A DNA stretch of 44,305 nt, from the NCBI GenBank assembly GCA_030655535.1, contig JAURVK010000064.1, positions 1 through 44,305 of the forward strand, in the 5' to 3' direction. The notes under the pieces were generated by a model, which saw only the letters and a program-made list of their open reading frames with translations, searched no databases and was not told the DNA's origin. This stretch comes from Methylobacter sp. GTDB lineage: Bacteria > Pseudomonadota > Gammaproteobacteria > Methylococcales > Methylomonadaceae. A program made the position numbers and the translations under genes. Of the stretch, positions 24,751-34,922 are shown piece after piece (positions within the stretch are counted from its first letter, which is position 1; every line of letters starts with the position of its first letter).

Positions 24751-24925
24751 GGCCTGCTCCCTAAGTGTTCGTACAGATAAATCCCATCAGCATATTTTGT
24801 TGATCTGTAAGCGACAAGTAGGGCTGGGTGCTATATTTTGTCGCATTATCTCTTTTACAAGAACCACTCGGGGCTTACGCCTCTTTCTCTCTCCTGGGTG
24901 GCCTTTTTTTTGATCTCGATGTTCA

Positions 24926-26674
24926 TCATTTCTGAAAAATTCTTAACGACCTGATTCTGTTAATAGCGGCAGCCAATTCATATTTGCGCGGCATCGAAAG
25001 GGTTCCAGGGTAATCAGCTTCCAATACGGCCAACCCGTGTTTAGTTATTTCTTCCTCCAGCCAGTCTATCCAGAAACGGATAGTCTCAGGTTTATCGGCC
25101 GACTGCTTTAATTTAGTCCGCAACGCCAACAGGCAATAACCGATGGTTAATATCTGCGGCGCTTCGGCGATTTGCACCACCGCGTCCAGATTGAGCAGAT
25201 CCATGCCGTATTCCAGTTGTCTCGGTGCGTTGCGTAAATCTTTTATGCGCTTAGGTATCGTCTTGTTCAAACGCTGATTGGTATAAGCGGAGTCGAAATT
25301 ATCGGCGGCCAAACGGCGCGATACGGCGAAATCGGAAATCGGCGTATCCTCCTCGGCTATTCCCCCCAGCCTATCGCGTACCTTAGCGGTAATATCATCG
25401 CAACGGTAATTATCCATCAGCAAACAGGTATCGGCTTTTTGCAAAAAATAACCCAGACCGCCGACCACAAAAATCATCGAGACCTGATGTTTTTTCCACA
25501 GCGAGCGCACCGTGGAATAAAGCGGTTTGATCGGCTCTTGCGCCACATCCAGGATTTTTTTGATCAACTCGTCGCGCACCAGAAAATTGGTTGCACAGGT
25601 ATCTTCATCAAACAACAGCAATCGGCTGCCGCTTTCGATAGCCTCGACAATATTGGCCGCTTGCGAGGTACTGCCGCTGGCGTTATCGGATGAAAAACAA
25701 TCGGTTTTAAGACCGTTGGGCAAATCGCTGATAAAAGGGCTGATGTCGACATGACGAATGCTGCGGCCTTCTTCAGCCCTGATAAAAAAAGCATCCTCCC
25801 GAGTCACCACATATTCCCGCCCGTCTCCCGGAATATGCGCATAAACCCCGGCTAAAATCGCCCGCATCAAGGTCGATTTTCCATGATAGCCGCCGCCGGT
25901 AATACAGGTGATACCTTCGTTAATACCCATACCGGTTATGCTGCGTCCATCCGATAAGGGGATTATTATTTGCAACGACGCAGGAGACTGGAAGGTTTTA
26001 ACAGACTCGTCCATAGCAGGCCGGTCATCGACGCCGCTTTGCCGTGGCAACTTGGCATCATTGGCGATAAAGGCGATCAGCTTATGCTGTTGCATAAACC
26101 GAATAATCTCGACGCGTGTTTTTTGCACATCGACAAACTGCTGGAACAGCGTTCGGGTTTGCTCATCGTAATGTTGATAAAAAAAGCTGGCATCAACAAT
26201 GGCAACCAGTTCCTGACTCAGCATGATCCACGCCTGCTCGGCATCAAACACGCCGCCACCCTGCCCTTTTGCCGGCAGACTGATCATAAAGCGCAAATAA
26301 ACCGCATCGTCATCGAACAAAACGCTATCCCTGATCAGCATCTTTTGACTCAGGGCAATGGTGCTAAAGGAGCCGCTGCCGTCTTTGCCGCGATTTTGCT
26401 GCGCAAACCGGGCTATGCCGTCACGAAAACGCCGAATCAGAAAATCGGCCACCGCCAGTTTACGCTCGGCTGTATGCAAAAAATTCTCGGGGATTTTGCT
26501 GTCTCGTAGCGGTATTTTTACCGAGGCAATGGAAGCAGGGTTAGCGCCGGGACTGCCCTGCATTTTGATGAAGCTGAGCTCAAATCGGGGGAAGTGATGA
26601 GAGCCCCGCAGCTTTTGTATATTCTGAAAAGACTGGTCGGCGATAGAAGTTAGTAAACTATGTAATTTATTCAC
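24926..26674 (-). CDS. Predicted ATPase of the ABC class (ABC_ATPase family)
   Basis: 582 residues. A soluble ABC-type ATPase without membrane segments. Walker A is TGGGYHGKSTLMRAI (Lys266), the Walker B region is SGSRLLLFDEDTCATNFLVRD, and an atypical N-terminal domain (about 1-230) precedes the ATPase core. This corresponds to the uncharacterised bacterial family of 'predicted ATPase of the ABC class', whose trypanosome relative MRB1590 is an RNA-binding ATPase of the mitochondrial editing machinery (known from the literature, not from this sequence). Nucleic-acid binding is therefore plausible. The start is a GTG at 26674 with GGAGG a few bases upstream. A weak ORF lies 37 nt upstream on the same strand. 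Confidence 0.82.
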   Translation of the reverse strand: MNKLHSLLTSIADQSFQNIQKLRGSHHFPRFELSFIKMQGSPGANPASIASVKIPLRDSKIPENFLHTAERKLAVADFLIRRFRDGIARFAQQNRGKDGSGSFSTIALSQKMLIRDSVLFDDDAVYLRFMISLPAKGQGGGVFDAEQAWIMLSQELVAIVDASFFYQHYDEQTRTLFQQFVDVQKTRVEIIRFMQQHKLIAFIANDAKLPRQSGVDDRPAMDESVKTFQSPASLQIIIPLSDGRSITGMGINEGITCITGGGYHGKSTLMRAILAGVYAHIPGDGREYVVTREDAFFIRAEEGRSIRHVDISPFISDLPNGLKTDCFSSDNASGSTSQAANIVEAIESGSRLLLFDEDTCATNFLVRDELIKKILDVAQEPIKPLYSTVRSLWKKHQVSMIFVVGGLGYFLQKADTCLLMDNYRCDDITAKVRDRLGGIAEEDTPISDFAVSRRLAADNFDSAYTNQRLNKTIPKRIKDLRNAPRQLEYGMDLLNLDAVVQIAEAPQILTIGYCLLALRTKLKQSADKPETIRFWIDWLEEEITKHGLAVLEADYPGTLSMPRKYELAAAINRIRSLRIFQK

Positions 26675-26711
26675 CTATCCTCCAGCCTTAACGTTTTAAA
26701 AACCGGGGAAG

Positions 26712-27044
26712 TTAACTTCCTTTACTAGGGTTTCCATAAAAATCCAGTTCAGCAATCAACTTCATTTTCACTAAATTATCATCAACATTTAATGTCTTAA
26801 AAGCGGTCTTTATACTCATGGTCTTTACTGTTTCAACAGCGCCGAATCTAAAACCAAACAGCCGATTTTTCTTGCCCTCGGGAAAGCTGCACATTATTTC
26901 ATTAATACGTTCATCAATAAGCGTCCTTGCTTTGTTCAACTCTGTCGCAACTTCCGGCTTCAAGCCGGTTAACAGTTGTTTTTCAGGCGATCGTACGGCG
27001 ACAACCGGCAACTCCGGTTGTCGCCTTTTACGTATATCCGCCAA
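26712..27044 (-). CDS. Hypothetical protein in palindrome-rich DNA
   Basis: A 110-codon frame with a TTG start and only a weak AGG upstream. The N-terminal third (KRRQPELPVVAV and LTGLKPEV) is coded by two perfect palindromes (26997-27025 and 26954-26968), so that part may be repeat-derived and the true start may be further downstream. The C-terminal half (RTLIDERINEIMCSFPEGKKNRLFGF through LVKMKLIAELDFYGN) is more protein-like. No family is recognised. It may be co-transcribed with the ABC ATPase 37 nt downstream. Confidence 0.4.
   Translation of the reverse strand: MADIRKRRQPELPVVAVRSPEKQLLTGLKPEVATELNKARTLIDERINEIMCSFPEGKKNRLFGFRFGAVETVKTMSIKTAFKTLNVDDNLVKMKLIAELDFYGNPSKGS
26997..27025. 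repeat. Perfect 12-bp hairpin
   Basis: GGCGACAACCGG (26997-27008) and CCGGTTGTCGCC (27014-27025) pair perfectly around CAACT and are followed on the plus strand by TTTT. A second palindrome, CCGGCTT-C-AAGCCGG (26954-26968), and CCTACAT-GG-ATGTAGG (27050-27065) lie close by. No plus-strand gene ends here, so a repeat element is more likely than a terminator. Confidence 0.7.
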
Positions 27045-27183
27045 TTTTGCCTACATGGATGTAGGTAAGGGGCGTGAGCAGGAGCGGAAGCTTTTTACTT
27101 TGCCCATGAGCCACCAGCAGACTGCACTCCGTAACACCCACCTTGTGCCGGTCGGCTCCTGGGTTATCCGGTATTTTCCCCAT
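27028..27183 (-). CDS. Uncertain 51-codon ORF directly after ssb
   Basis: The frame (MGKIPDNPGADRHKVGVTEC..., ending KIGGYT) opens 3 bases after the ssb stop and closes just before the 12-bp hairpin. It has no clear Shine-Dalgarno, no recognised family, and overlaps the start of the next weak ORF in another frame. It could be a translationally coupled small gene or non-coding repeat-derived DNA. Confidence 0.22.
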   Translation of the reverse strand: MGKIPDNPGADRHKVGVTECSLLVAHGQSKKLPLLLTPLTYIHVGKIGGYT

Positions 27184-27186
27184 AAA

Positions 27187-27627
27187 TCAGAACGGGATGT
27201 CGTCGTCATAGGGCGCATCGAAATTATCATGGCTCGGGGCTTGCTTGGCAGATGGCTGGCCTTGTTGAGCGCCTTGCGACTGATAGTTTTGTTGCGGCGG
27301 CTGGTTAGACTCGTTTCTTTTGCCGACCAAATCAATAATATTGGCGTTAAGCTCCAGACTGGTTTTAGTCGAGCCATCTTGCGCCCGATATTCGCTTTGA
27401 CTCAGCTCACCCGAGACAAACACCTGTTGGCCTTTTTTCAGGTAATTTTGCAACTGCCCTTCGGCGCGCTTGCCCCACACCGCACATCTGATCCATAACG
27501 TTTGCTGCTTATCGCCAAAGCCGATATTGTTGGCTACGGTAACATTCAACACCGCTTGGCCTGACGGTAAATATCGAACTTCCGCATCGCGGCCCACAGT
27601 CCCGGTAAAGCTGAAAACATTGCTCAT
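27187..27627 (-). CDS. ssb: Single-stranded DNA-binding protein
   Basis: 146 residues from the ATG at 27627; a longer frame adds 26 unlikely residues. It protects single-stranded DNA in replication, repair and recombination as a tetramer. The OB fold is at about 1-110 (MSNVFSFTGTVGRDAEVRYL, LWIRCAVWGKRAEGQLQNYLKKGQQVFVSGEL), a Gln-rich flexible linker follows, and the acidic tip DDDIPF is the canonical partner-binding end. It lies alone, with uvrA not adjacent. Confidence 0.95.
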   Translation of the reverse strand: MSNVFSFTGTVGRDAEVRYLPSGQAVLNVTVANNIGFGDKQQTLWIRCAVWGKRAEGQLQNYLKKGQQVFVSGELSQSEYRAQDGSTKTSLELNANIIDLVGKRNESNQPPQQNYQSQGAQQGQPSAKQAPSHDNFDAPYDDDIPF

Positions 27628-27902
27628 TTTTTTTCCATTGATGGTTAAATTAATAATACGGCTATTATCAACTGGTTCCACCAAAAAGAAAATGCAAAAC
27701 CTCAAACCGGTTTTAATTATCGCTCGACAAAATTCTGTTGTTTAACCGAATGATCTAAACGATGCGCTTTGTGCGGTGAGTGTTTATTTTGAATAAAGCA
27801 ATAGATATGAAAAATACAGAAGGAATGGTTTTTTTGAGGACTAGCGAAGATTAGCAAACAATGCGAGGAGGTGTAAAACGATGGATAGCTTGAAAACAAA
27901 AA

Positions 27903-27930
27903 ACTTCCAAGGCCGTTAAGCCTTGGAAGT
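27903..27930 (-). terminator. Intrinsic terminator of the 57-aa protein gene
   Basis: An 11-bp perfect stem, ACTTCCAAGGC (27903-27913) with GCCTTGGAAGT (27920-27930), has a 6-base loop and is followed in the minus direction by a T-rich run (the AAAACAAAAAA at 27893-27903 on the plus strand). It sits 37 nt past the stop at 27968. Confidence 0.85.
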
Positions 27931-27967
27931 CTTCAAGTCATTTGATTAAGCAACCCAGGTAATGAGG

Positions 27968-28141
27968 TCATTCGCATGATAATTGACCTGATTTAACGCG
28001 TTTACGGTTTATGTTAACATTGCTGGCAATGGCCGCTGATGCAAACAATGTCGATGAAATGATGAATTCGCCCGAAATAAAGCCCAGTAGACCGGTTATA
28101 AATACTGCTCCGGTTAAAATGTCTTTGTAAAAGTCGTTCAT
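27968..28141 (-). CDS. 57-residue two-span membrane protein
   Basis: The frame encodes MNDFYKDILTGAVFITGLLG, then FISGEFIISSTLFASAAIASNV and a basic tail (NINRKRVKSGQLSCE). Two hydrophobic helices (about 9-22 and 26-43) form a hairpin. GGAG lies 8 bases before the ATG, a consensus promoter is 50 bases upstream, and an intrinsic terminator closes the unit, so this is a real, well-expressed-looking monocistron. The family is not recognised and no function is proposed. Confidence 0.78.
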   Translation of the reverse strand: MNDFYKDILTGAVFITGLLGFISGEFIISSTLFASAAIASNVNINRKRVKSGQLSCE

Positions 28142-28189
28142 GAGTAAATCTCCATATAGAGTTGAAAGGTTTTTTAAATTGGTGTCTTA

Positions 28190-28218
28190 ACTATACGGAA
28201 GACGCCTATTGTTGACAA
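28190..28218 (-). promoter_or_regulatory. Sigma-70 promoter of the 57-aa protein gene
   Basis: On the minus strand TTGTCA (28213-28218) and TATAGT (28190-28195) are exactly 17 bases apart; five of six bases match consensus in each. Confidence 0.75.
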
Positions 28219-28664
28219 CAACCCTGGGAACATATAGATTGTTTCCCAATTTGATACATTGGATTCATAAACCATTCATATTAAACGTGTAAACGGTTAC
28301 TAATTTAGCGCCATTCTCTGGAACCCGTGTTAATTTCAGAAATCTCATTTGACACGAACCAAACTCCCGCCAATCCGTCTTATAGCGTTGTGAAGCTCGG
28401 CCTGCTTTCGGTTGACAGAGTTATAAAGCCGGCAGACTGTCACTGAAATAGCCTCAGGAAAGGAAAGCGCCGATTAAATCTGATCGTCAACCTTCATTAA
28501 TCGGGTTGGTTCTGATAAGAACCGTGACGCAGTCGGCAATCAAAGCCCGAACAGCGCTGCTTTAACTTGTATCGGTTGCTGAGAAGACTTGCATCTGACG
28601 ATAACACTACCGTCCAGAGTCGCGATCAGCACAATGGCGACTCCGGTTAACGCAATATTCGTTA
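28219..28664. other. Intergenic stretch, no gene seen
   Basis: About 450 bases between the 57-aa gene promoter and the ftsK stop. No open frame with a ribosome binding site, no strong hairpin with a U tract and no repeat shared with the rest of the window was recognised. Confidence 0.5.
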
Positions 28665-30941
28665 TTAATCCCTTACCGGCGCAGGCGCCAGCACGACTCG
28701 TGAACCATTGTTTTCCGGGGGACTGACAACGCCGGCCGCTTCCATATCTTCAATCATGGTTGCGGCGCGGTTGTAGCCGACTTTAAAGCGTCTTTGCACG
28801 CTGGATATTGAGGCTTTGCGCGTTTCCGTGACAAATTGTACCGCCTCATCATACAAGGCGTCACTTTCGGAGTCGCCGCCATTGCCACCGCTCATGCTAT
28901 AACCATCAGTGGAATCAGACAGTTCGCGGGTGATGTCTTCCAGATAATTGGGCGGCGCGGTTTGTTTTAAAAATTCAACCACGCGATGCACTTCATGGTC
29001 ATCGACAAAAGCACCGTGAGCACGTATAGGAATACTGGTGCCTGAGGGTAAAAACAGCATATCGCCGTTGCCTAGCAAGGTTTCCGCACCGCCTTGATCG
29101 AGTATAGTGCGCGAATCGATGCGTGATGACACCTGGAATGAAATCCGGGTAGGTACGTTGGCTTTGATCAAGCCGGTCAATACGTCTACCGAGGGACGTT
29201 GCGTAGCCAGTATCAAATGGATACCGGCCGCCCGGGCTTTTTGCGCCAGACGGGCAATCAACTCTTCGACTTTTTTACCGACGATCATCATCATGTCGGC
29301 TAATTCGTCGATGACGATAACGATGCTGGGCAGGGTGTTTAAGGTGGGGTACTCTTCGCCTTCTTCCAGCGGATTGATCATTTGAAACATCGGGTCTCTG
29401 ATGCTCTCGCCTTTTGCCGTCGCGTCTTCTATCAGCTGATTAAATCCGGCAAGATTTCTGACGCCCATTTTGGACATCAATTTATAACGTCTTTCCATTT
29501 CAGCAACCGCCCAGCGTAGTGCGTTGCTGGCTTCCTTCATATCGGTTACGACGGGGGTCAATAAATGCGGAATGCCTTCATAAACCGATAATTCCAGCAT
29601 CTTCGGGTCGATCATGATCAATCGCACCTGTTCCGGCGTCGCTTTATAAAGCAGACTGAGAATCATGGTATTGATGGCAACCGACTTACCGGAGCCGGTG
29701 GTGCCTGCGACCAGTGCATGAGGCATTTTGCCCAGATCGGCAACCATCGGTGTGCCGGAAATATCCTTGCCCATCGCCAGGGTCAGCATGGATTTGGATT
29801 TTTCGAAAGGCGCCGACACCAATAACTCGCGCAAGGTCACCATTTCCCGCTCCCGATTGGGAATTTCAAGGCCGACTACCGATTTGCCGGGAATAATTTC
29901 TACGATACGAACGCTGGTAACCGACAAGGCCCTGGCCAAATCCTTGGACAAGGTGCTGATACGACTGACCTTAACGCCTGCCGCAGGTTGTAATTCAAAA
30001 CGAGTAATAACCGGGCCGGGGTGAAAGCCGACCACGGTAACGGCAACGTTAAAATCGGCCAGAATATCTTCTACCAAGCGCGACATTTCTTCCAAATCGG
30101 TTTGCGAATAACCTATAACCCGGGTATCGCGAAGATCCAGTAAATCCAGAGAAGGTAAAACACCTTTGCTGGAATCGTATTTAATAGTCGACTGTTTTTT
30201 GGCTGGACGATTGTTTTTTGCCGGATTTTCTACAGGCTTTTCGATATTGGGTATGGCTTTAGCGCTGATTTTTCTTTTAAACGCCGACTTCTCGGGATTA
30301 TTGACCCGCGTTTCGGTGCGCTTAACCGAACGGCCCTGCAACAGAGTCAGGATGCTACTGCTAAGAACTCGACAGATAAACACGGTATATTTGCCGATAA
30401 AATCCAGCAACGCTACCCATGACAATCCGGTAACCAAGGTAACCCCAGCCAATAAAACCATTAACAAGAGTAATGTCGCTCCCGAATTGCCTAGCATTAC
30501 CAACAAGGCATTGCCGGTTTCCTGACCTAAAATACCTCCGGTATTGCTGGGCAGTTCAATGCCTATTCTTAGCAGATACAAATTCGATAACGCAGCACCT
30601 GAAATAATGGTCGCTATCGACCCTATCCATTGCAGCGCGATAATCATTTTTTCGCGGCCTTGCCTGCCGTGAGTGTAGAGCAAATAACCTTGCCAGAAAA
30701 TAATAACGGGAAATAAATAAGCAACCAAACCAAAACAGCTGAGCATAATATCGGAGAGCCACGCACCAAAAATACCGCAAGCGTTAGAGACGGTTTGCAC
30801 CGACCCGCTATGAGTCCAACCCGCATCTTCGTTACTAAAGGTGATCAACGAAATTAAAAAAAATAATGCGACTGCGATGAAACCTAATAAAGCGATTTCA
30901 CGCAAACCACGAAAAGTTTTCTCTTCCATTACTGCAGCCAT
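28665..30941 (-). CDS. ftsK: DNA translocase FtsK
   Basis: 758 residues from the ATG at 30941 (a longer frame would need TTG). It pumps chromosomal DNA through the division septum and activates XerCD at dif. The N-terminal 200 residues hold four membrane helices; a short linker follows, much shorter than the long Pro/Gln linker of E. coli FtsK; then the RecA-like motor with Walker [10 protein letters not shown] (Lys422) and Walker [14 protein letters not shown]; and a C-terminal gamma winged helix ([24 protein letters not shown]) that reads KOPS sites. The size is the SpoIIIE/short FtsK type. It is divergent from trxB. Confidence 0.95.
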   Translation of the reverse strand: MAAVMEEKTFRGLREIALLGFIAVALFFLISLITFSNEDAGWTHSGSVQTVSNACGIFGAWLSDIMLSCFGLVAYLFPVIIFWQGYLLYTHGRQGREKMIIALQWIGSIATIISGAALSNLYLLRIGIELPSNTGGILGQETGNALLVMLGNSGATLLLLMVLLAGVTLVTGLSWVALLDFIGKYTVFICRVLSSSILTLLQGRSVKRTETRVNNPEKSAFKRKISAKAIPNIEKPVENPAKNNRPAKKQSTIKYDSSKGVLPSLDLLDLRDTRVIGYSQTDLEEMSRLVEDILADFNVAVTVVGFHPGPVITRFELQPAAGVKVSRISTLSKDLARALSVTSVRIVEIIPGKSVVGLEIPNREREMVTLRELLVSAPFEKSKSMLTLAMGKDISGTPMVADLGKMPHALVAGTTGSGKSVAINTMILSLLYKATPEQVRLIMIDPKMLELSVYEGIPHLLTPVVTDMKEASNALRWAVAEMERRYKLMSKMGVRNLAGFNQLIEDATAKGESIRDPMFQMINPLEEGEEYPTLNTLPSIVIVIDELADMMMIVGKKVEELIARLAQKARAAGIHLILATQRPSVDVLTGLIKANVPTRISFQVSSRIDSRTILDQGGAETLLGNGDMLFLPSGTSIPIRAHGAFVDDHEVHRVVEFLKQTAPPNYLEDITRELSDSTDGYSMSGGNGGDSESDALYDEAVQFVTETRKASISSVQRRFKVGYNRAATMIEDMEAAGVVSPPENNGSRVVLAPAPVRD

Positions 30942-31105
30942 ATTCAACAACTCGTTACATAAATTACTAATAAAACATAATTATAGATCAATAATGAAAT
31001 GCCTCGCATTAATAATGCCCCAGATAAATTCCGGCGCACACTTCTACAATCATTCACCGGCCATACCGATAAAACAGTTTACGAAACACGCTTTCGTCTT
31101 CATAA

Positions 31106-32098
<993 letters not shown>

Positions 32099-32185
32099 AG
32101 ATCAGGCTAAAGACAAAAGACGCAAGGCGAAAAAACCTACCCCAAAACCAAGCGGCCTTTAGCCTTAATATATTCCCGTTCCTAA

Positions 32186-32881
32186 ATGCAACTGACGGTT
32201 CTCGACCCCAATAACCCTGACCAGGATTTTCCCTTGGTGAGCAAAGCCCGCCGCGAACCGGACGGCTTACTCGCAGTCGGTGGCTGTCTGTCCCAACATC
32301 GACTGTTAAACGCCTACCGGCACGGCATATTCCCCTGGTATAACCCCGGCGAACCTATCCTGTGGTGGTCGCCGGATCCCCGCTTGGTTTTATTTCCCGA
32401 TAAACTGGTTATTTCCCGTAGTTTGCACAAAACTCTGCGAAAAAATATCTTTTCAGTCACCTTTGACCGGGCTTTTAATGACGTTATTGCGGCCTGCGCA
32501 GATCCCCGCAAGGACGCTGCCGGCACCTGGATAACGGACGAAATCAATGCAGCGTACAATCAACTGCACCAAGCAGGATTTGCCCATTCGGTTGAAGCCT
32601 GGCTAGACGATGAACTGGTCGGAGGATTATACGGCGTTGCTATCGGACAGGTTTTTTTCGGCGAATCGATGTTTCACACCAGAACCGATGCCTCCAAAGT
32701 GGCCTTCGCTAGCCTGGTTAAACAGCTTAACGCCTGGGGCTACCGATTGATAGACTGTCAAGTGCACACAAATCATTTGGAAAGCTGGGGTGCCGAAGAA
32801 ATCGGTCGGGATTATTTTACAACATTACTCAATCAATATTGTGACGCCCCCGCCCCGTTATCCGCTTGGCAAGCTCAATAG
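32186..32881 (+). CDS. aat: Leucyl/phenylalanyl-tRNA-protein transferase
   Basis: 231 residues. It adds Leu or Phe to N-terminal Arg or Lys of proteins, marking them for ClpS-ClpAP. The family signature is clear: FPLVSKARREPDGLLAVGG, RHGIFPWYNPGEPILWWSPDPR, the GTWITDEINAAYNQLH segment, VGGLYGVAIGQVFFGESMF, and a final SWGAEEIGRDYF. No strong Shine-Dalgarno is visible before the ATG. It follows trxB after 87 nt that contain a degenerate GGCGAAA-type repeat. Confidence 0.96.
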   Translation: MQLTVLDPNNPDQDFPLVSKARREPDGLLAVGGCLSQHRLLNAYRHGIFPWYNPGEPILWWSPDPRLVLFPDKLVISRSLHKTLRKNIFSVTFDRAFNDVIAACADPRKDAAGTWITDEINAAYNQLHQAGFAHSVEAWLDDELVGGLYGVAIGQVFFGESMFHTRTDASKVAFASLVKQLNAWGYRLIDCQVHTNHLESWGAEEIGRDYFTTLLNQYCDAPAPLSAWQAQ

Positions 32882-32900
32882 CTATCGTGCCGATCCACCA

Positions 32901-34397
32901 TTAACCGCGCTGTAAACGATAAAGTGTAAGACCTATGTTTGCCTGTTGAGCAAAATATTTAAAGGCATTGAAATCGTCTTCGTTTAACGGATCGCCACTC
33001 AACCCGCGATCCGCATAAATCAAACCAATCGGCATTTTATTGAAAAAGATAGGCATCATAAAACATTCGTTTTGTCCAACCACATTAATATCCCGTAGTG
33101 TATACATCTTGGCATTAACCGAAGGCTTAGCCCAGAAAGCTTGAGTGCCGGACAAGGTGTGAAAAAAAAGATTGGCCGGTGTTTCTATGACATTAAAAAT
33201 GACCTTGTGCTCATAGGTTTCTTTACGCCAACCCAACGACAGCCTTTCTTTAAGGGACTGCTTATCAGCAACTAACAGGGAAAAAATGGTTCGATCCATA
33301 CCGATACCCCGATGTATCCCCTCAAGCACCGTTTCCAGTAACAAGTTAATATCAAATTGATCGCTTATTATTGACGTTATATCCTGTGAAATCTGAAATT
33401 GCAGTTGTTTTTTATCAATAACCGGCGATGATTCTTCCAAATCAACAACTTGATTGAGGCGGCTTTGAATAAGCATAGCAGCATCAGTGGCTCCAAATTG
33501 GCAAGCGATATCGGATGCGGTACTGGTATTATCTCGAAGATTTTCAGTGATAACTTTTTTGGATTGCTTGGTAAGAACTTCAATTTTCCTGACGCAATCC
33601 TCATATTTCTTTGAATCGGCGCCCTCTTTTAAAGCCTCGGTAATTTCATAACCTAATTGAACCAAGCCGACCCGGGGATTTTTGTTCGATGCCTTTGGCT
33701 TGATCGATTCTTCAACCAAACTGCCTAATTTCCAAGCTTTACTTAAAGAAGCGCCCAAGTCTGTTAACTTAAAACCCAGCACTTTTTTCTCTGCTTGTTC
33801 GCGACTGTAATTTTCATCTTTTATCAGCGCTTGAATGCGCTCTCCCTGTTCACCGCAAAAACACCAAAAAGAAATACCGCCAATATGGTTAAGCAACGTG
33901 GCAATAAACACTTCTTCCGGTGATGAATCGTTCATCGCAATCGCTATGGATTTTGCGTGTACTGCAGCATGGATGGCTTGAGCGATTTCTTCATTGGCCT
34001 GTTGTTTGTTGGTCGCGGATAAAATACCTTCCAAAAAAGAACAAACCAGCGTTAATTCACGAATAACCTCGGAACCAATCATAATAATGGCCCGCGACAC
34101 AGTAACCATTTTCTGACGAGTGGGATTGTAATGGGGAGTGTTGCTGATTTTTAATAATTTAACCGTCAGATTCGGATCCTGCAAAATAACAGATGCCAAT
34201 TCCATAGCGCCTTTTCTGTCATCGCTCAAAATATCATGGATACTTAACGCCGTATTGGAAAATATCGGCATTTCCTCGTTGCATAGCACATGCGTCCATC
34301 CATTAAGACTAAGCGGTTCCGCTATGATTTTAGGAGGAACAACTTCCATCTTTACTTCTATTATATTGAAACTTAGAGGATCGCTTTTCGATGTCAT
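32901..34397 (-). CDS. HDOD-GAF signalling protein
   Basis: 498 residues. The N-terminal part (about 35-245) is an HDOD domain: IFSNTALSIHDILSDDRKGAMELASVILQDPNLTVKLLKISNT is the typical opening helix pair with the Asp-Pro-Asn-Leu step. Unlike HD-GYP there is no intact HD metal pair. The C-terminal part (about 335-495) is a GAF domain ending NECFMMPIFFNKMPIGLIYADR and FNAFKYFAQQANIGLTL. HDOD-GAF proteins are signal integrators of unknown chemistry. A CBS-pair gene lies upstream on the same strand across a REP, possibly in the same transcript. Confidence 0.82.
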   Translation of the reverse strand: MTSKSDPLSFNIIEVKMEVVPPKIIAEPLSLNGWTHVLCNEEMPIFSNTALSIHDILSDDRKGAMELASVILQDPNLTVKLLKISNTPHYNPTRQKMVTVSRAIIMIGSEVIRELTLVCSFLEGILSATNKQQANEEIAQAIHAAVHAKSIAIAMNDSSPEEVFIATLLNHIGGISFWCFCGEQGERIQALIKDENYSREQAEKKVLGFKLTDLGASLSKAWKLGSLVEESIKPKASNKNPRVGLVQLGYEITEALKEGADSKKYEDCVRKIEVLTKQSKKVITENLRDNTSTASDIACQFGATDAAMLIQSRLNQVVDLEESSPVIDKKQLQFQISQDITSIISDQFDINLLLETVLEGIHRGIGMDRTIFSLLVADKQSLKERLSLGWRKETYEHKVIFNVIETPANLFFHTLSGTQAFWAKPSVNAKMYTLRDINVVGQNECFMMPIFFNKMPIGLIYADRGLSGDPLNEDDFNAFKYFAQQANIGLTLYRLQRG

Positions 34398-34427
34398 TTA
34401 ATTTTACCGCTAATACCTTAGATCTTG

Positions 34428-34475
34428 CCTGTAGGTCGGCATTCATGCCGACGTGTCGGGCTGAAGCCCTACAGA
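34428..34475. repeat. REP element between the CBS and HDOD-GAF genes
   Basis: CTGTAGG and CCCTACAG form the outer arms; inside lie the perfect palindrome TCGGCAT-TC-ATGCCGA and a GGGCT-GA-AGCCC hairpin. Sequence family distinct from the others in the window. Confidence 0.75.
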
Positions 34476-34496
34476 AAACGGGGATGTAGTTCAAAG

Positions 34497-34922
34497 CTAA
34501 GGCTTAGCCTGATAGTTCTTTAAATAATACCGTAAAAAATCTTTCCAGGTAACGATACCCAAAATGGCCTTGTCATCGCCGACGACAGGAAGACAGGATA
34601 TATCCGCATCCAACATTTTTTGTACAGCAATATTGCAATCAGTTGTAGGTGTCACGGTATCAATCTGTCGTGACATGATTTGATGGGCGCGTTTTTTTAA
34701 AGTTTCTTTATCGCGCAACGTTTCTGAACCCGTATAGACATAAGGGCTTAAAGCACTCAATAAGTCACGATCCGAAATAACCCCGGCAAAAGTTTTGTCA
34801 GATTCGTCTTCAACCAACAAATGGTGAAAATAGACGTGATCGAAAATCTCCTTGACCAACAATAGTTCCGTATCCATGCTAATCGTAACTGGATTAGCGG
34901 TCATAATATCAGCGACAATCAT
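34497..34922 (-). CDS. CBS domain pair protein
   Basis: 141 residues made almost entirely of two CBS motifs. The first is VADIMTANPVTISMDTELLLVKEIF through GVISDRDLLSAL, the second HQIMSRQIDTVTPTTDCNIAVQKML through GIVTWKDFLRYY. Such Bateman modules bind adenine nucleotides and act as energy or ligand sensors. There is no fused effector domain, so it works in trans or as a stand-alone sensor. GGAGGGG about 8 bases before the ATG is a strong ribosome binding site. It precedes the HDOD-GAF gene on the same strand by 99 nt. Confidence 0.88.
   Translation of the reverse strand: MIVADIMTANPVTISMDTELLLVKEIFDHVYFHHLLVEDESDKTFAGVISDRDLLSALSPYVYTGSETLRDKETLKKRAHQIMSRQIDTVTPTTDCNIAVQKMLDADISCLPVVGDDKAILGIVTWKDFLRYYLKNYQAKP

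Noticed and set aside
24864-24910. CCACTC...GGGTGG hairpin followed by a T tract on the plus strand
   Set aside because: Only six pairs with one wobble and a 26-base loop, and no plus-strand gene ends here.
27717-27899. 60-codon minus-strand frame upstream of ssb
   Set aside because: Rich in Ser, His and Phe without helix or domain pattern; lies in the AT-rich upstream region of ssb.
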